A DNA stretch of 64,000 bases from Vibrio tubiashii (GCA_000775715.1 JRWQ01000002.1:37734-101733); one strand, 5' to 3'. Shown: positions 17,606 through 26,717, numbered from the stretch's first letter. Notes: a model not told the origin generated them from the sequence alone. Translations and numbers: made by a program.

Positions 17606-18064
17606 TTATCTTGGCGCTTGATTGGCACGTACTCGCTTGAGCGACAGCAGTAGGAAGAATAATAACAATCCGATCGGCATCAGCCACAGCAGAGCATTGG
17701 CAAGATTAAACGACGGCTTGTAACGGACAAACTCGCCGTATCGAGCCGTCATAAAGTCAATCACCTCTTGTTCGGTTTGGCCTTGGTTGATTTTACGAAA
17801 CACAATCAAGCGTAAGTCTTTTGCGATAGGCGAGTTAGATTCGACCAAGTTCTGATTTTGGCACTGAGGACAACGTAATGATTTGGCAAGTTCGAGCGCC
17901 ACTTTTTGTTTCTCAGCAGAGCTAAATTCGAACAGCTCTACCTGAGCATTTTGCTCTTTGGTTGCGGGGGAAAAAAGGTCTTGATCCGCGGCAAATGCAC
18001 TGGTTAAAAACGAACTCATCACCAGTCCAACAATCAGCGTAACGAAATGAAAGTTCGGTCTCAT
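17606..18064 (-). CDS. nrfF: NrfF, CcmH-type haem lyase subunit
   Basis: A membrane-anchored periplasmic thiol-redox protein of the CcmH/NrfF family, 152 residues. A signal peptide (about 1-25, ending SAFAAD) is followed by the family motif LRCPQCQ (about 63-69), then the helical domain ending FVRYKPSFN and a C-terminal membrane helix (ALLWLMPIGLLLFFLLL). With NrfE and NrfG it forms the dedicated lyase that attaches haem to the unusual CxxCK site of NrfA. It overlaps the thioredoxin-like gene upstream by 4 bp. It is the last gene of the nrfBCDE-dsbE-nrfF run; no clear terminator is seen in the 100 bp beyond it. Confidence 0.9.
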   Translation of the reverse strand: MRPNFHFVTLIVGLVMSSFLTSAFAADQDLFSPATKEQNAQVELFEFSSAEKQKVALELAKSLRCPQCQNQNLVESNSPIAKDLRLIVFRKINQGQTEQEVIDFMTARYGEFVRYKPSFNLANALLWLMPIGLLLFFLLLSLKRVRANQAPR

Positions 18065-18600
18065 CCATTAACCTCTTGGCTAAAAAAACGCGCAAAGTGC
18101 TTTTGCCATACTCGTTCGTTAAGTACACCTAGATGTTTGTAGACAATTTCACCACTTTGCTTAACCAGATAAGTTTCTGGCGTACCGACAACACCTAACT
18201 CAAGGGCTAATAGGCCTTTAGGATCGTAAATCACATCACGGTAGGGATTGCCCAACTGAGCCAAATAGTTCACGGCTCCAGAGTATCGATCGCGGTAGTT
18301 GAAGCCAATAATGGCAATCCCCTGCGCCTCTAATTGATTGAGGTAAGCGTGCTCCTTTTTACACACACCACACCATGACGCCCAGACATTCACTAGCTGA
18401 TAATCTTGAGTGAATAGTTGCTGACTTTGAGTCTCTGTGTGATCAGCTAACAGTTTGACTTCAAGATTAGGAAACTGCCGAACCACCGGCTGACTACCCG
18501 GGCCAAAACTCTCATTGTTAAGCCCAGCGACAAGAAACCCAATAAACAGAAGTAATAGCGCTGAAAACAGTCCAATTTTACGCTTGCTTGACCACGCCAT
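18061..18600 (-). CDS. DsbE/CcmG-like thioredoxin in the nrf cluster
   Basis: A membrane-tethered periplasmic thiol-disulfide reductase of 179 residues. An N-terminal anchor (IGLFSALLLLFIGFLVAGL) is followed by a thioredoxin fold with active site WCGVC in WASWCGVCKKEHAYL (near residue 88) and the cis-proline region VVGTPETYLV. In cytochrome c maturation system I this protein class keeps the apocytochrome cysteines reduced. Here it is embedded between nrfE and nrfF, overlapping both (23 bp and 4 bp), so it is probably the dedicated reductant for NrfA/NrfB maturation. The E. coli nrf operon lacks this gene. Its general paralogue in a ccm cluster would lie elsewhere in the genome. Confidence 0.9.
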   Translation of the reverse strand: MAWSSKRKIGLFSALLLLFIGFLVAGLNNESFGPGSQPVVRQFPNLEVKLLADHTETQSQQLFTQDYQLVNVWASWCGVCKKEHAYLNQLEAQGIAIIGFNYRDRYSGAVNYLAQLGNPYRDVIYDPKGLLALELGVVGTPETYLVKQSGEIVYKHLGVLNERVWQKHFARFFSQEVNG

Positions 18601-20473
18601 GCGTCATTCCCTCTTTGCGACGAGATAAACAAGGTACCACAGCACCGAACATGGCCACCAGTGCTCCACCCCAAATCCAACTAATGTACGCCTTATATTG
18701 AATCTTGACCGCGTAAGAGCGCTCATCCACTTTGCTACTTAAGGTGACGTAAAAATCTCCGCGCCAAAAAGACTTGATAGCCGGTTCGCTCATGTTCATC
18801 ACACGCACCGGGTAATGGCGACGTTCGGGACTAAGCCTAAAGCTCACATCAGCGGTCGAAAATAGTAGCTCGGCCTGCTCAGCAGTATAGTTAGGGCCAA
18901 TCAACCAATGAGTCTCAAGGTATTCAACCTGCCACACTCCAAAATCAGCTTGTGTACCTGGCGACATTTTACGATTAACCTCATAGGAGTGCTCAGCGTT
19001 CATCACCGCTCCCACCGAACTGATTGCTAACCCAATATGAGCAAACACCATAAATACTAGTTTACGGTATTTGCTCACCAGCAGAATATGGCTGACTACC
19101 ACCCAAGTGCTCAGCCCCCATACCAAAGCGACCATAGGGGCAAACCAGGTATCTTGTAACCAATACAGAAATGCTCCAAGCACAAGAGAGGTGACCAATA
19201 TCAGCGCTATATTGAGGGTCGAATAGTCGCCCCCTTGGTGCCACTTAAGCATCGGCACTAAGCCCATGAGTGCAAGAGCTATCAAGGTGAGGGGCAAGAA
19301 AAGCGTGTTGAAGTAAGGCGCGCCAACGGACACTGAGCCTAACCCTAACAGCTCATAACCCATTGGGTAGAAGGTGCCAAGGAAGACAGTAAACGTCGCC
19401 ACCGCAAGCAAACCAACAGCCAGAATAGCCAAATAGCTTCGACTGACAATCGATCGCACCGATGAGCCTTGTATGCCCTCACCGCGCTCAAACAAAAGGG
19501 CAAATGAGCCAATCAAGCTCAGGCCAAGAATAGCTAGCAAGGCAATCCCTTTACCAGGGTCAACAGCGAAGGCATGGACTGAGGTTAATACGCCCGAACG
19601 AACAACGAAGGTACCTAAAATACTTAAGCTGAAGGTGACCAGAGCAAGCGCCAACGCGGTGCGTTTTTGTTGCTCGTGACGCCTTGCAGCGAGCATTGCA
19701 TGGAGTAGCCCTGTCCCTGTTAACCATGGAAGCAGAGAGGCATTTTCAACCGGATCCCAGAACCACCAGCCTCCCCAACCGAGTTCATTGTATGCCCACC
19801 AAGAACCGACCAATATCCCTAAGGTTAAAAAAGCCCAAGCAGAGATCGCCCAAGGTGTCGCCAGTTGTACCCACCCCTCTACAAATCTTTTCTGCATTAG
19901 TGCGGCTAGCGCGAACGCCAATACGGTAGAAAAACCAATATAGCCAAGGTAAAGCAGAGGAGGATGGAAAATAAGCCCGACGTCTTGCAACATCGGATTG
20001 AGGTCTCGCCCTTGATCTAGCCAGACTTGCGAGTAGATAAACGGATTGGAAGAGACTAAGGTGAACCAACCAAATGCGGCAACAAACAATAGCATCACCC
20101 ACTGGACATCATCTAAGTAACTTCGCGCTGCTTTGTCAACAAAAGAGATACATGCCGACCATAGCGCTAAGGTAAAGACCCAGAACAGCATTGAACCCTC
20201 ATGCCCGCCCCACACCGCAGCAACTTTAAAAAAAATCGGCAGTGCAGAATTAGAGTGAGAAGCCACATAGTGAAACTGAAACTGATCAGCAACAAATAGG
20301 TAAGCCAACAAAATAAGGCTCAATGAAGCAGCTACTCCATTGAACCTTGTGAGATATAGGATGGAGAGAGGAGATGTGCGTTGCTGCCATTTCTGCCATG
20401 CATACACACCTGCGCCAACTGTGCTCGAAACGGTTACCCAAGTTAACGCAAAATGTCCTAGCTCTCCCACCAT
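18578..20473 (-). CDS. nrfE: NrfE, CcmF-type haem lyase
   Basis: A large polytopic membrane protein (631 residues) of the CcmF/NrfE family, the haem-handling core of the NrfEFG lyase for NrfA. The tryptophan-rich WWD motif is visible as GWGGWWFWDPVENASLLPWL (near residues 224-243). Conserved histidines stand in flanking loops, for example HPPLLYLGYIGF (near 170). More than ten hydrophobic segments cover most of the chain, and a soluble periplasmic section lies near 470-590. It starts 3 bp after nrfD and overlaps the thioredoxin gene. A general CcmF is also expected in this organism; the nrf context assigns this copy to nitrite reductase. Confidence 0.92.
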   Translation of the reverse strand: MVGELGHFALTWVTVSSTVGAGVYAWQKWQQRTSPLSILYLTRFNGVAASLSLILLAYLFVADQFQFHYVASHSNSALPIFFKVAAVWGGHEGSMLFWVFTLALWSACISFVDKAARSYLDDVQWVMLLFVAAFGWFTLVSSNPFIYSQVWLDQGRDLNPMLQDVGLIFHPPLLYLGYIGFSTVLAFALAALMQKRFVEGWVQLATPWAISAWAFLTLGILVGSWWAYNELGWGGWWFWDPVENASLLPWLTGTGLLHAMLAARRHEQQKRTALALALVTFSLSILGTFVVRSGVLTSVHAFAVDPGKGIALLAILGLSLIGSFALLFERGEGIQGSSVRSIVSRSYLAILAVGLLAVATFTVFLGTFYPMGYELLGLGSVSVGAPYFNTLFLPLTLIALALMGLVPMLKWHQGGDYSTLNIALILVTSLVLGAFLYWLQDTWFAPMVALVWGLSTWVVVSHILLVSKYRKLVFMVFAHIGLAISSVGAVMNAEHSYEVNRKMSPGTQADFGVWQVEYLETHWLIGPNYTAEQAELLFSTADVSFRLSPERRHYPVRVMNMSEPAIKSFWRGDFYVTLSSKVDERSYAVKIQYKAYISWIWGGALVAMFGAVVPCLSRRKEGMTHGVVKQA

Positions 20474-20475
20474 AC

Positions 20476-21453
20476 TTATACAACCGTCATTTGGCCTGCA
20501 TAGAGGATAAAGGTACGTAACATCAATACGCCAACCAAACTCAGCGTGGTCACCATAAAGATGTAACCACCGTTATGGCGCGTCTCTTTTGGCGTCACTA
20601 AGTTAAGAGTCAATGGCAACAACATACCAATCAACACCACACCAAACCAAAACCAATTAGACCAAAATCCACCACCGATCGCGTTCCATGCTGCCACTTC
20701 ATTTTGGCCGCCGCTAAAGATCAAACCCGTAAAGAAGGTCACCAGCACAAACAGTTCAAACATTACGACTGGACGCTCAAAGCTGTGCACCCAAGAAACG
20801 CTCGGACTCGTTGCAGGCTCTTTGAACAGCAAAATACCAAACATCAAACACGCTGCAGCGCCCGAAGACAAACTCGAGAACAAGAACAGAATCGGCAATA
20901 CAGGGTTATTTAGCATCGGGTAGGTTTTTAGAGCTGACAATAGGAAGCCAGTATAAGCTGCCAGTACCACAGCTAAGAAGCCCAAAAACAGTTCAATCGC
21001 GTTGTTGAACTTACCTGATTTAATAAGGAAGCCATCGACTAAATCGAGCAACTTACTCGGCAGTTTACCTTCCGCAAAACTTATGATCTGATGGCGGAAT
21101 AGAATCCCAATCCAAATGAACAATATCACCATGTACACTTGGAACAGGATAACACCCATCGACATGACCGAGTCCATATTGAAATAGATCATGATCTTCC
21201 AGAACTCTAATGGTTTAGTGAGATGGAAAATCAAAATCGTTAGACCCGAGATAATGCCAAATGGTGCAAGCCATGCCATTGCTTTCAAAATCCCGTTATT
21301 CGCAGGATCACCCTCAATGACTTTACGTCTTAAGTACAGAGCAATCATAACGGCACCTGCTGACATACCAGCTAAGAACAGGTAAACAGCGATAATCCAG
21401 TCCCACACCAGAGAGTCGAAGTGGAATGCACTTTCAAAACCATTCATTATCAA
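20476..21453 (-). CDS. nrfD: NrfD, membrane quinol oxidase subunit
   Basis: NrfD is the integral membrane partner of the iron-sulfur protein NrfC and takes electrons from menaquinol. It has 325 residues with about eight transmembrane helices (first near 17-38, WIIAVYLFLAGMSAGAVMIA), the length and topology usual for the family. Its ATG overlaps the nrfC stop by 4 bp and nrfE follows after 2 bp. The expected electron path is quinol -> NrfD -> NrfC -> NrfB -> NrfA. The same family also serves polysulfide and other reductases; the neighbouring genes settle the assignment here. Confidence 0.95.
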   Translation of the reverse strand: MIMNGFESAFHFDSLVWDWIIAVYLFLAGMSAGAVMIALYLRRKVIEGDPANNGILKAMAWLAPFGIISGLTILIFHLTKPLEFWKIMIYFNMDSVMSMGVILFQVYMVILFIWIGILFRHQIISFAEGKLPSKLLDLVDGFLIKSGKFNNAIELFLGFLAVVLAAYTGFLLSALKTYPMLNNPVLPILFLFSSLSSGAAACLMFGILLFKEPATSPSVSWVHSFERPVVMFELFVLVTFFTGLIFSGGQNEVAAWNAIGGGFWSNWFWFGVVLIGMLLPLTLNLVTPKETRHNGGYIFMVTTLSLVGVLMLRTFILYAGQMTVV

Positions 21454-22136
21454 ATCTCCCCTTTCTGATGAGGCACTTTGTACAACTTAGGCTTAGTCCC
21501 TAGATGTACCTTGTCTCGATATACCACTTCGGTGTTAAGTGCCTTGTTAATCTCACTATTTGGATCATTGAGGTCACCAAATACCAGAGCCTTAGTCGGA
21601 CACGACTCGACACAAGCAGGCAACTTACCCTGCGCCAGATTAGTATCACGGCAGAAGTTACATTTGTCCGCCGACTTGTCTTCAGGGTTGAAGAAGCGCA
21701 CTTGATACGGACAAGCCGCTAGACAGTAACCACAACCGACACATTTCTCTTTATGAACGTCGATAATGCCTGTCTCTTCATCTTTATAAGCAGCACCTGT
21801 AGGACAGACATAAACACACGGCGGGTTTTCACAATGTTGGCAAGATTTGCGAGTAAAACGGTAATCAACATTCGGGAACTCACCTTGTGGCTCGCTACGG
21901 ATAATTTCAAGGCGTGAGACACCTTCGGGCACGTTATTTACTTCTCGACACGCATCAGTACAAGCGGTACAGCCAATACATGCGGTTTCATCGTGGATCA
22001 TGCCATAACGGACTTGACCCTCTTGTTCTACATTAGCTAGTGTTTTGCGGCTATTTAGAACGGCAGTACCAGCGACACCTGTGGTAAAAATAACGGCACC
22101 AGCACCCGTTAAGAAGTTTCGTCTTGAGCAACTCAT
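21450..22136 (-). CDS. nrfC: NrfC, periplasmic 4x[4Fe-4S] ferredoxin
   Basis: The iron-sulfur electron-transfer subunit of the nitrite ammonification pathway, 228 residues. The N-terminus carries a twin-arginine-type signal (CSRRNFLTGAGAVIFTTGVA), which implies folded export. Four cluster-binding cysteine groups follow: CIGCTACTDAC, CQHCENPPCVYVCP, CVGCGYCLAACP, and CNFC with CVESCP. Together they indicate four [4Fe-4S] clusters, as in other NrfC/DmsB-like proteins. It is one base after nrfB and overlaps nrfD by 4 bp. It passes electrons from NrfD to NrfB. Confidence 0.95.
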   Translation of the reverse strand: MSCSRRNFLTGAGAVIFTTGVAGTAVLNSRKTLANVEQEGQVRYGMIHDETACIGCTACTDACREVNNVPEGVSRLEIIRSEPQGEFPNVDYRFTRKSCQHCENPPCVYVCPTGAAYKDEETGIIDVHKEKCVGCGYCLAACPYQVRFFNPEDKSADKCNFCRDTNLAQGKLPACVESCPTKALVFGDLNDPNSEINKALNTEVVYRDKVHLGTKPKLYKVPHQKGEI

Positions 22137-22137
22137 A

Positions 22138-22731
22138 CTACTTCTCCTCTTCTTTTAACTGGGTGATATCCGAGTGACAGTCCACACACATCTTGATCTT
22201 ATCCTTACGTTCTAGGCTAAGAATCTTAGATTTTTTCTCTGCATGAACATCGTGACAGTTAGAGCAGGTAAGATTTTTCGCATGCACGTCATGAGTCCAG
22301 CTTGCTTTATGCAACTTCTCGGACGTATGACAGTTAGTGCACTGACTGTTGGCATCGAGGATACCCTGATGCGGCATCTGCACTTTATCACTACCCATTT
22401 GCGATTGAGCCGGAGCGTATTTCGTCACAACAGGGGCGCCTTCACGGTGGTCTGGCCCAGTATTACCGTGACAAGTGGTACAGTTTAGCGTTTTACCTAT
22501 CTCACTAAACTTCTCTGTAGTATGCGTTTGATGAATGGTCTGCTGAGAATCCTTATGACATTGAATACACTTGTAATCCTTGTCACGGATAAGCGTGACT
22601 TCATGACGTGCTGATTTGTCTTCAGACTGCACTGTTGAAGTGTCGGCAACGGCATGAAGAGAATAACCATAGAGGCAGAATGCTAGAAGAGACTTAAGCA
22701 TTATGACTATGGCCAACTTTATATTGCCCAT
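22138..22731 (-). CDS. nrfB: NrfB, pentahaem c-type cytochrome
   Basis: A periplasmic electron donor to NrfA, 197 residues. A signal peptide (about residues 5-29, ending LHAVA) is followed by exactly five CxxCH haem sites: CIQCH, CTTCH, CTNCH, CSNCH and CVDCH. That count matches NrfB of enteric bacteria. It is the first gene of the minus-strand run nrfBCDE-dsbE-nrfF and is divergent from nrfA, with 472 bp between them. In E. coli nrfA and nrfB are adjacent in one operon, so in this organism the catalytic subunit and its donor must be balanced by two promoters. Confidence 0.94.
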   Translation of the reverse strand: MGNIKLAIVIMLKSLLAFCLYGYSLHAVADTSTVQSEDKSARHEVTLIRDKDYKCIQCHKDSQQTIHQTHTTEKFSEIGKTLNCTTCHGNTGPDHREGAPVVTKYAPAQSQMGSDKVQMPHQGILDANSQCTNCHTSEKLHKASWTHDVHAKNLTCSNCHDVHAEKKSKILSLERKDKIKMCVDCHSDITQLKEEEK

Positions 22732-23203
22732 ATTATCCTTTCCTTATTCCGTTTTAATTTGTAAAACAGCCAACAAATTAAATACGGTCAAAAATTAAAA
22801 TCCTTCGACGTATTAAAAATACGCCAAATGAGATCAATTCTTATTTTGGATAAGCCACAACGCTATTAAATATAATATTACTCCTCTAACACTTAACAGG
22901 TAGGAAAAACTGTGCAAAATTCGACCTCTATCACCCTATGTATACAAGGGATAAAAACGCAAGCTATTGATGATAATAAGTTTCATTTCTTGGTGGTCAA
23001 ATTCTAATAACCCCAAAGAGGTATATGAAAACTAATTTGAACTGGATCACTGACTAAAATTGATCTTAAACAACTATCACCTATCGCTAAGTTATTTATT
23101 TAATTTCCATTTATTACAATATATTTCAGTTCTCCAATTCTTAGTTTGGAATATAGCCAGTTCACAACGCTGCTTATAAAAAACAGAATACGGAGATAGC
23201 ACT
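22732..23203. other. Divergent regulatory region nrfB / nrfA
   Basis: This AT-rich gap between the divergent nrfB and nrfA starts contains no plausible gene. It must hold both promoters. The best motif is an FNR-like site at 23060-23073. A weaker TTGAT-type half site lies near 22967. NarP/NarL heptamers could not be assigned with confidence. Confidence 0.6.
23060..23073 (+). promoter_or_regulatory. FNR-like site upstream of nrfA
   Basis: TTGATCTTAAACAA differs from the FNR consensus TTGAT-N4-ATCAA at one position. It is centred about 137 bp upstream of the nrfA ATG. If it acts at -41.5, the transcript would start near 23108, which leaves a leader of about 95 nt. Anaerobic FNR control of nrfA is established in E. 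coli. Confidence 0.45.
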
Positions 23204-24637
23204 GTGAATAAATTGCATTGGATACCAAAATCCGCTGCAGCATTAGCAATCGTGGCAACCTCGTTAGTGAGTGTCGCAAGCTTTGCTGCATCCGAAGAAA
23301 AAGGCTTGATTGATCCACGCAACGACGCTTACGAGCAGCAACACCCAGATCAATACCACTCTTGGAAAGCCACCTCTGAAAGTGAACATATCGAAGACGC
23401 CCTAGCGGAAGATCCAAACATGGTGATTCTTTGGGCTGGTTACGGCTTCGCCAAAGACTACAATAAAGCACGCGGCCACTTCTATGCACTTGATGACGTT
23501 CGTCAGACCCTACGTACGGGCGCACCTACCGATGAAAAATCAGGCCCAATGCCAATGGCGTGTTGGAGCTGTAAAAGTCCAGACGTCGGCCGTGTGATCG
23601 ATGAGCGCGGTGAAGATGGCTACTTTGAAGGTAAGTGGGCTCGCCTAGGTGATCAGATTGCCAACCCTATTGGCTGTGCCGACTGTCACGATACTCGTAG
23701 TGAAGCATTCAAAAACGGTGAACCTGCCCTTGCTCTAGCAAAACCCTATGTTGAGCGAGCATTCCAAGCGATTGATAAACCTTTTGAACAACAATCTCGC
23801 TTAGATCAGCAAGCTTCTGTCTGTGCTCAGTGTCACGTTGAATACTACTTCACAGGCCCGAACAAATCGGTCAAATTCCCTTGGGATATGGGTACCACGG
23901 TTGATGAAATGGAGCAGTACTACGATGCACTTGGCTTTAAAGACTGGACGCACAAGGTCTCTAAAGCACCGATGCTAAAAACACAGCACCCAGGTTACGA
24001 AACATGGCGTGATGGTATTCACGGTAAAAACAACGTTGTTTGTGTCGACTGTCATATGCCAAAAGTGACCAAAGAAGACGGCACCGTATACACTGACCAC
24101 AAAGTGGGCAATCCATTTGACCGTTTCGAAGATACTTGTGCTAGCTGTCATACCCAATCGAAAGATCAGCTACGTGATATCGTTTCGACTCGCAAAGCTC
24201 AAGTCCTAAACATGAAGCTAACGGCTGAGAAACAGATCGTTGCTGCGCACTTTGAAGCCGGTGCTGCGTGGGATGCTGGTGCGACCGAAGCTGAGATGAA
24301 AGATATTCTTCAAGATATCCGTCATGCACAATGGCGTTGGGACTACGCAATCGCATCACACGGTGTTCACATGCATGCCCCTGAAGTTGCGCTTGAAGTG
24401 CTAGGTACTGCGGTAGACCGTGCTGCTGACGCTCGTACTAAACTGGTTCGTCTGCTAGCGAAAAAAGGCATTACCGAGCCAATCGAGATCCCAGATATTT
24501 CAACCAAAGCCGCAGCGCAAAAAGCACTGGGGATGGATATGGATAAGATGAACGCAGACAAAGAGAACTTCTTAAAAACTGTTGTTCCAGAGTGGGAGAA
24601 AGCCGCACAGAAACGCGAAGCGAGTTACGAGAAATAA
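23204..24637 (+). CDS. nrfA: NrfA, ammonia-forming cytochrome c552 nitrite reductase
   Basis: The periplasmic pentahaem enzyme that reduces nitrite to ammonium with six electrons. It has 477 residues. A signal peptide (about 1-28, ending SVASFAAS) precedes the diagnostic catalytic haem site CWSCK (near 122-126), where lysine replaces the usual histidine as axial ligand. The other four haems are bound by CADCH, CAQCH, CVDCH and CASCH. The start is GTG (23204), preceded by GGAG. It is alone on the plus strand, divergent from nrfBCDE and followed by a strong terminator. Haem attachment at CWSCK requires the NrfEF(G) lyase encoded nearby. Confidence 0.97.
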   Translation: MNKLHWIPKSAAALAIVATSLVSVASFAASEEKGLIDPRNDAYEQQHPDQYHSWKATSESEHIEDALAEDPNMVILWAGYGFAKDYNKARGHFYALDDVRQTLRTGAPTDEKSGPMPMACWSCKSPDVGRVIDERGEDGYFEGKWARLGDQIANPIGCADCHDTRSEAFKNGEPALALAKPYVERAFQAIDKPFEQQSRLDQQASVCAQCHVEYYFTGPNKSVKFPWDMGTTVDEMEQYYDALGFKDWTHKVSKAPMLKTQHPGYETWRDGIHGKNNVVCVDCHMPKVTKEDGTVYTDHKVGNPFDRFEDTCASCHTQSKDQLRDIVSTRKAQVLNMKLTAEKQIVAAHFEAGAAWDAGATEAEMKDILQDIRHAQWRWDYAIASHGVHMHAPEVALEVLGTAVDRAADARTKLVRLLAKKGITEPIEIPDISTKAAAQKALGMDMDKMNADKENFLKTVVPEWEKAAQKREASYEK

Positions 24638-24667
24638 CCTTAAACAAGCAACAATAAACAAAGAAAC

Positions 24668-24697
24668 AAAGCCAGCAATTGCTGGCTTTATTCGTTT
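24668..24697 (+). terminator. Terminator after nrfA
   Basis: AAAGCCAGC and GCTGGCTTT pair around AATT and are followed by a T-rich tract (ATTCGTTTT). It lies 30 bp after the nrfA stop, making nrfA monocistronic. Confidence 0.88.
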
Positions 24698-24714
24698 TAG
24701 TAGAAATCTAAAAT

Positions 24715-25380
24715 CTATATCCGATTGACGGTTATATCCGAAACGTAACCATTACCAATGCCCGTGAGCGAACTATGAATCATCGACGCAGCATCGTCCG
24801 CTGACATAAAACTCTGAGTATCGATCGCTTTACCACTTGTCACCCAAAACTCTGTTGCCATTCCTCCTGGATAAACGGCAACAATATTCATTGGACAACC
24901 TTTTAGCTCCATACGGACTGACTCAATCAAACCTTTCACTGCCCACTTGACCGCGCAATACGTTGATTCTTGAGCTTTGGGCTGCTGAGCCGCGGTTGAC
25001 ATCACCATTGTCAAGGTAACAGGCTGATCCTTAAAGCGCCTAACAGACTCTCGTACTGTGTTGATCGCGGTAGTGAGGTTATTCGCTATCAACTCTTCTA
25101 TGCGCTCTGGACTTTGTTCCTCAAGCAAACCGAAATAGCCACTTCCTGCGCAATGAATGATGTTAGTCGGGATCACTTCGAGCTTATCGAACATAGCTTG
25201 CACATCTATGTGGCTAGCAAGATCACAAGCTTGATAAGTCGCTTGTGAAGACAACTGACTGTGTACGTTAGCTAACTTCTGTTCACTCCTGCCAATTAAG
25301 TGCACTTTCTCGCCGTTGCTATCGTACAGTTTCGCTAATGCTGCACCAAGGCCACTACTCGCGCCAGTGATTAAAATCAT
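24715..25380 (-). CDS. Short-chain dehydrogenase/reductase
   Basis: A classical SDR of 221 residues. The N-terminal dinucleotide motif is MILITGASSGLGAALAKLYD (glycines at TGASSGLG), the active-site serine region is VMSTAAQQPKAQES, and the catalytic pair is YCAVK (Tyr-x-x-x-Lys). The short length and the Rossmann fold without a long C-terminal lid give no clue to the substrate. It lies between convergent nrfA and co-directional nrfG, 33 bp downstream of the latter, so it may share a transcript with nrfG. No functional link to nitrite reduction is evident; it resembles the YciK/short-chain sugar or fatty-acyl reductase type only in general fold. Confidence 0.88.
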   Translation of the reverse strand: MILITGASSGLGAALAKLYDSNGEKVHLIGRSEQKLANVHSQLSSQATYQACDLASHIDVQAMFDKLEVIPTNIIHCAGSGYFGLLEEQSPERIEELIANNLTTAINTVRESVRRFKDQPVTLTMVMSTAAQQPKAQESTYCAVKWAVKGLIESVRMELKGCPMNIVAVYPGGMATEFWVTSGKAIDTQSFMSADDAASMIHSSLTGIGNGYVSDITVNRI

Positions 25381-25413
25381 TACACTTCCTTTTTCATTGC
25401 TTGAACACGCAGC

Positions 25414-25950
25414 TTAGCCTTTAATAAACGATTTTGCTTGGTTCAAAGAGTGGATAATCGCTTCGCGATCTAAGTCTGGATTGTCTGAGTCAAGCAACTT
25501 AGTCCAGGTGTCTACCGCTTGCTGATACCGAAAACTAATAAAATGATCGTTTGCAATCAAAGTCAAAGCCGTCATGTTGGCAGGTTCAAGGGTTAAGGCT
25601 TGCTCAAGCAGTTGTGAAACCTCATCGGTCATAATCTGCTTGCGGACATAGTAAAGAGAGGTTGCTTTTGCAGCAAACTGATTTGCCGAGGGCTGTTCAC
25701 TTAAGCGAATCGCATAATCAAAGCAGGTCAGTGCTGATGAGAAATCTTGGTTATTTAGGTAGCCATGCCCGAGCTGAAACCATAACTCTGCCTGATTTGG
25801 ATCTTGCTGCAATTGGCTTTGCAGATCTTGCATCCACTCTTGGTGAGTCTGTTGAGGTTCTAATTCTGCAATAGGCTCAGGCGCTTGACCTTGCAGCCAA
25901 TAAAAAATAGGCGCAGCAATTATCAAACTGATGATCAATGTCCACTTCAT
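25414..25950 (-). CDS. nrfG: NrfG-like TPR subunit of the NrfA haem lyase
   Basis: A membrane-anchored TPR protein. The N-terminal anchor (WTLIISLIIAAPIFYWLQG) is followed by tetratricopeptide repeats. The stretch LYYVRKQIMTDEVSQLLEQA, then LTALTLIANDHF-type residues and QAVDTWTKLLD, lines up closely with E. coli NrfG (LYY...MT...DKALALD...TALMLLASDAF...QAIELWQKVMD), as I recall that sequence. NrfG in E. coli binds the NrfA C-terminus for haem insertion at CxxCK. The start at 25950 has GGGAG five bases upstream and gives 178 residues; ATG 25974 and GTG 26001 are possible alternatives. It is detached from the other nrf genes, with nrfA and an SDR gene between. A generic CcmI-like TPR protein is the main alternative. 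Confidence 0.75.
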   Translation of the reverse strand: MKWTLIISLIIAAPIFYWLQGQAPEPIAELEPQQTHQEWMQDLQSQLQQDPNQAELWFQLGHGYLNNQDFSSALTCFDYAIRLSEQPSANQFAAKATSLYYVRKQIMTDEVSQLLEQALTLEPANMTALTLIANDHFISFRYQQAVDTWTKLLDSDNPDLDREAIIHSLNQAKSFIKG

Positions 25951-26044
25951 CAGCACTCCCACACTTTTGTTCATTACCAACTCAGTATATCCTGTTAACA
26001 CACATATGTCTTTGAACTAGCAGACCCTATTAGATCCTATCACT

Positions 26045-26389
26045 ATGAAAAATAAAGTTGTGCCCTCAGAGCAAACGCAGCAAGAAGCAATGAAGATTGC
26101 CAAAGCAACCCAAAAGCCCGGTCAAACCAAAGAGCAGACTAAACTGATTGCTCAAGGGATTGAAAAAGGCATTGCTCAGTATAAAAAACAGCAGAAAGAG
26201 CGCTCTCGACAAGCTGACAAAGCCAAGAAGAAAGCACAAAAAGCAAAAAGAACAGCAGACGAAGTAAGCAACCAAAGTGATTCAGTAGAGTTAGAGAACC
26301 AAGCAGTGAGCGCGAAACCCGCGATTTTACCCTGGGGGTTACTTATCATCAGTTGGATAGGGTTTATCGCCTATGTTAGCCAAAACTAA
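26045..26389 (+). CDS. DUF2956 family protein
   Basis: A 114-residue protein of unknown function found widely in vibrios and shewanellae (DUF2956). The N-terminal two thirds is extremely rich in lysine, glutamine and alanine (EKGIAQYKKQQKERSRQADK then AKKKAQKAKRTADE), probably a long charged helix that could bind nucleic acid or membrane phosphate. A single C-terminal hydrophobic helix (ILPWGLLIISWIGFIAYVSQ) would anchor it in the inner membrane with the basic part in the cytoplasm. Its end overlaps the start of the lipoprotein gene by 17 bp, so the two are probably co-translated. It is divergent from nrfG. Confidence 0.8.
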   Translation: MKNKVVPSEQTQQEAMKIAKATQKPGQTKEQTKLIAQGIEKGIAQYKKQQKERSRQADKAKKKAQKAKRTADEVSNQSDSVELENQAVSAKPAILPWGLLIISWIGFIAYVSQN

Positions 26390-26717
26390 ATACGTTATTG
26401 CCCTACTCTCGCTCGGAACGCTTGCAGGCTGCGCGACGCCAACAAACGAACTGCACCCAGACGCAAGTGCACTACACTTAAGGTTCGACGCTCAATTTAA
26501 TGCAGATAACTGCCAGTGGCTCGGCGAGATAACAGGAAGTGAAGGACATTGGTATAGCTATCTATTCTTTGCCAATGACGTCATGGTGCGTGGTGCATTG
26601 AATGAAGCCAAAAACCAAGCATACGAGTTAGGGGCTAACACCGTCTATTTGGTGCAACCGCAAGACTTTGCGACCTCCTTCACTGTAATGGGCAATGCCT
26701 ACCACTGCCCAAAATAG
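26373..26717 (+). CDS. DUF4156 family lipoprotein
   Basis: A 114-residue outer- or inner-membrane lipoprotein. The N-terminus has a lipoprotein signal with lipobox LAGC (cysteine near residue 20, IALLSLGTLAGC). The mature part (FNADNCQWLGEITGSEGHWY then ALNEAKNQAYELGANTVYLV) is typical of the DUF4156 family of small enterobacterial and vibrio lipoproteins of unknown function, and the two further cysteines could form a disulfide. It overlaps the DUF2956 gene by 17 bp. The residue after the lipid cysteine is alanine, so export to the outer membrane by the Lol pathway is plausible. Confidence 0.85.
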   Translation: MLAKTKYVIALLSLGTLAGCATPTNELHPDASALHLRFDAQFNADNCQWLGEITGSEGHWYSYLFFANDVMVRGALNEAKNQAYELGANTVYLVQPQDFATSFTVMGNAYHCPK

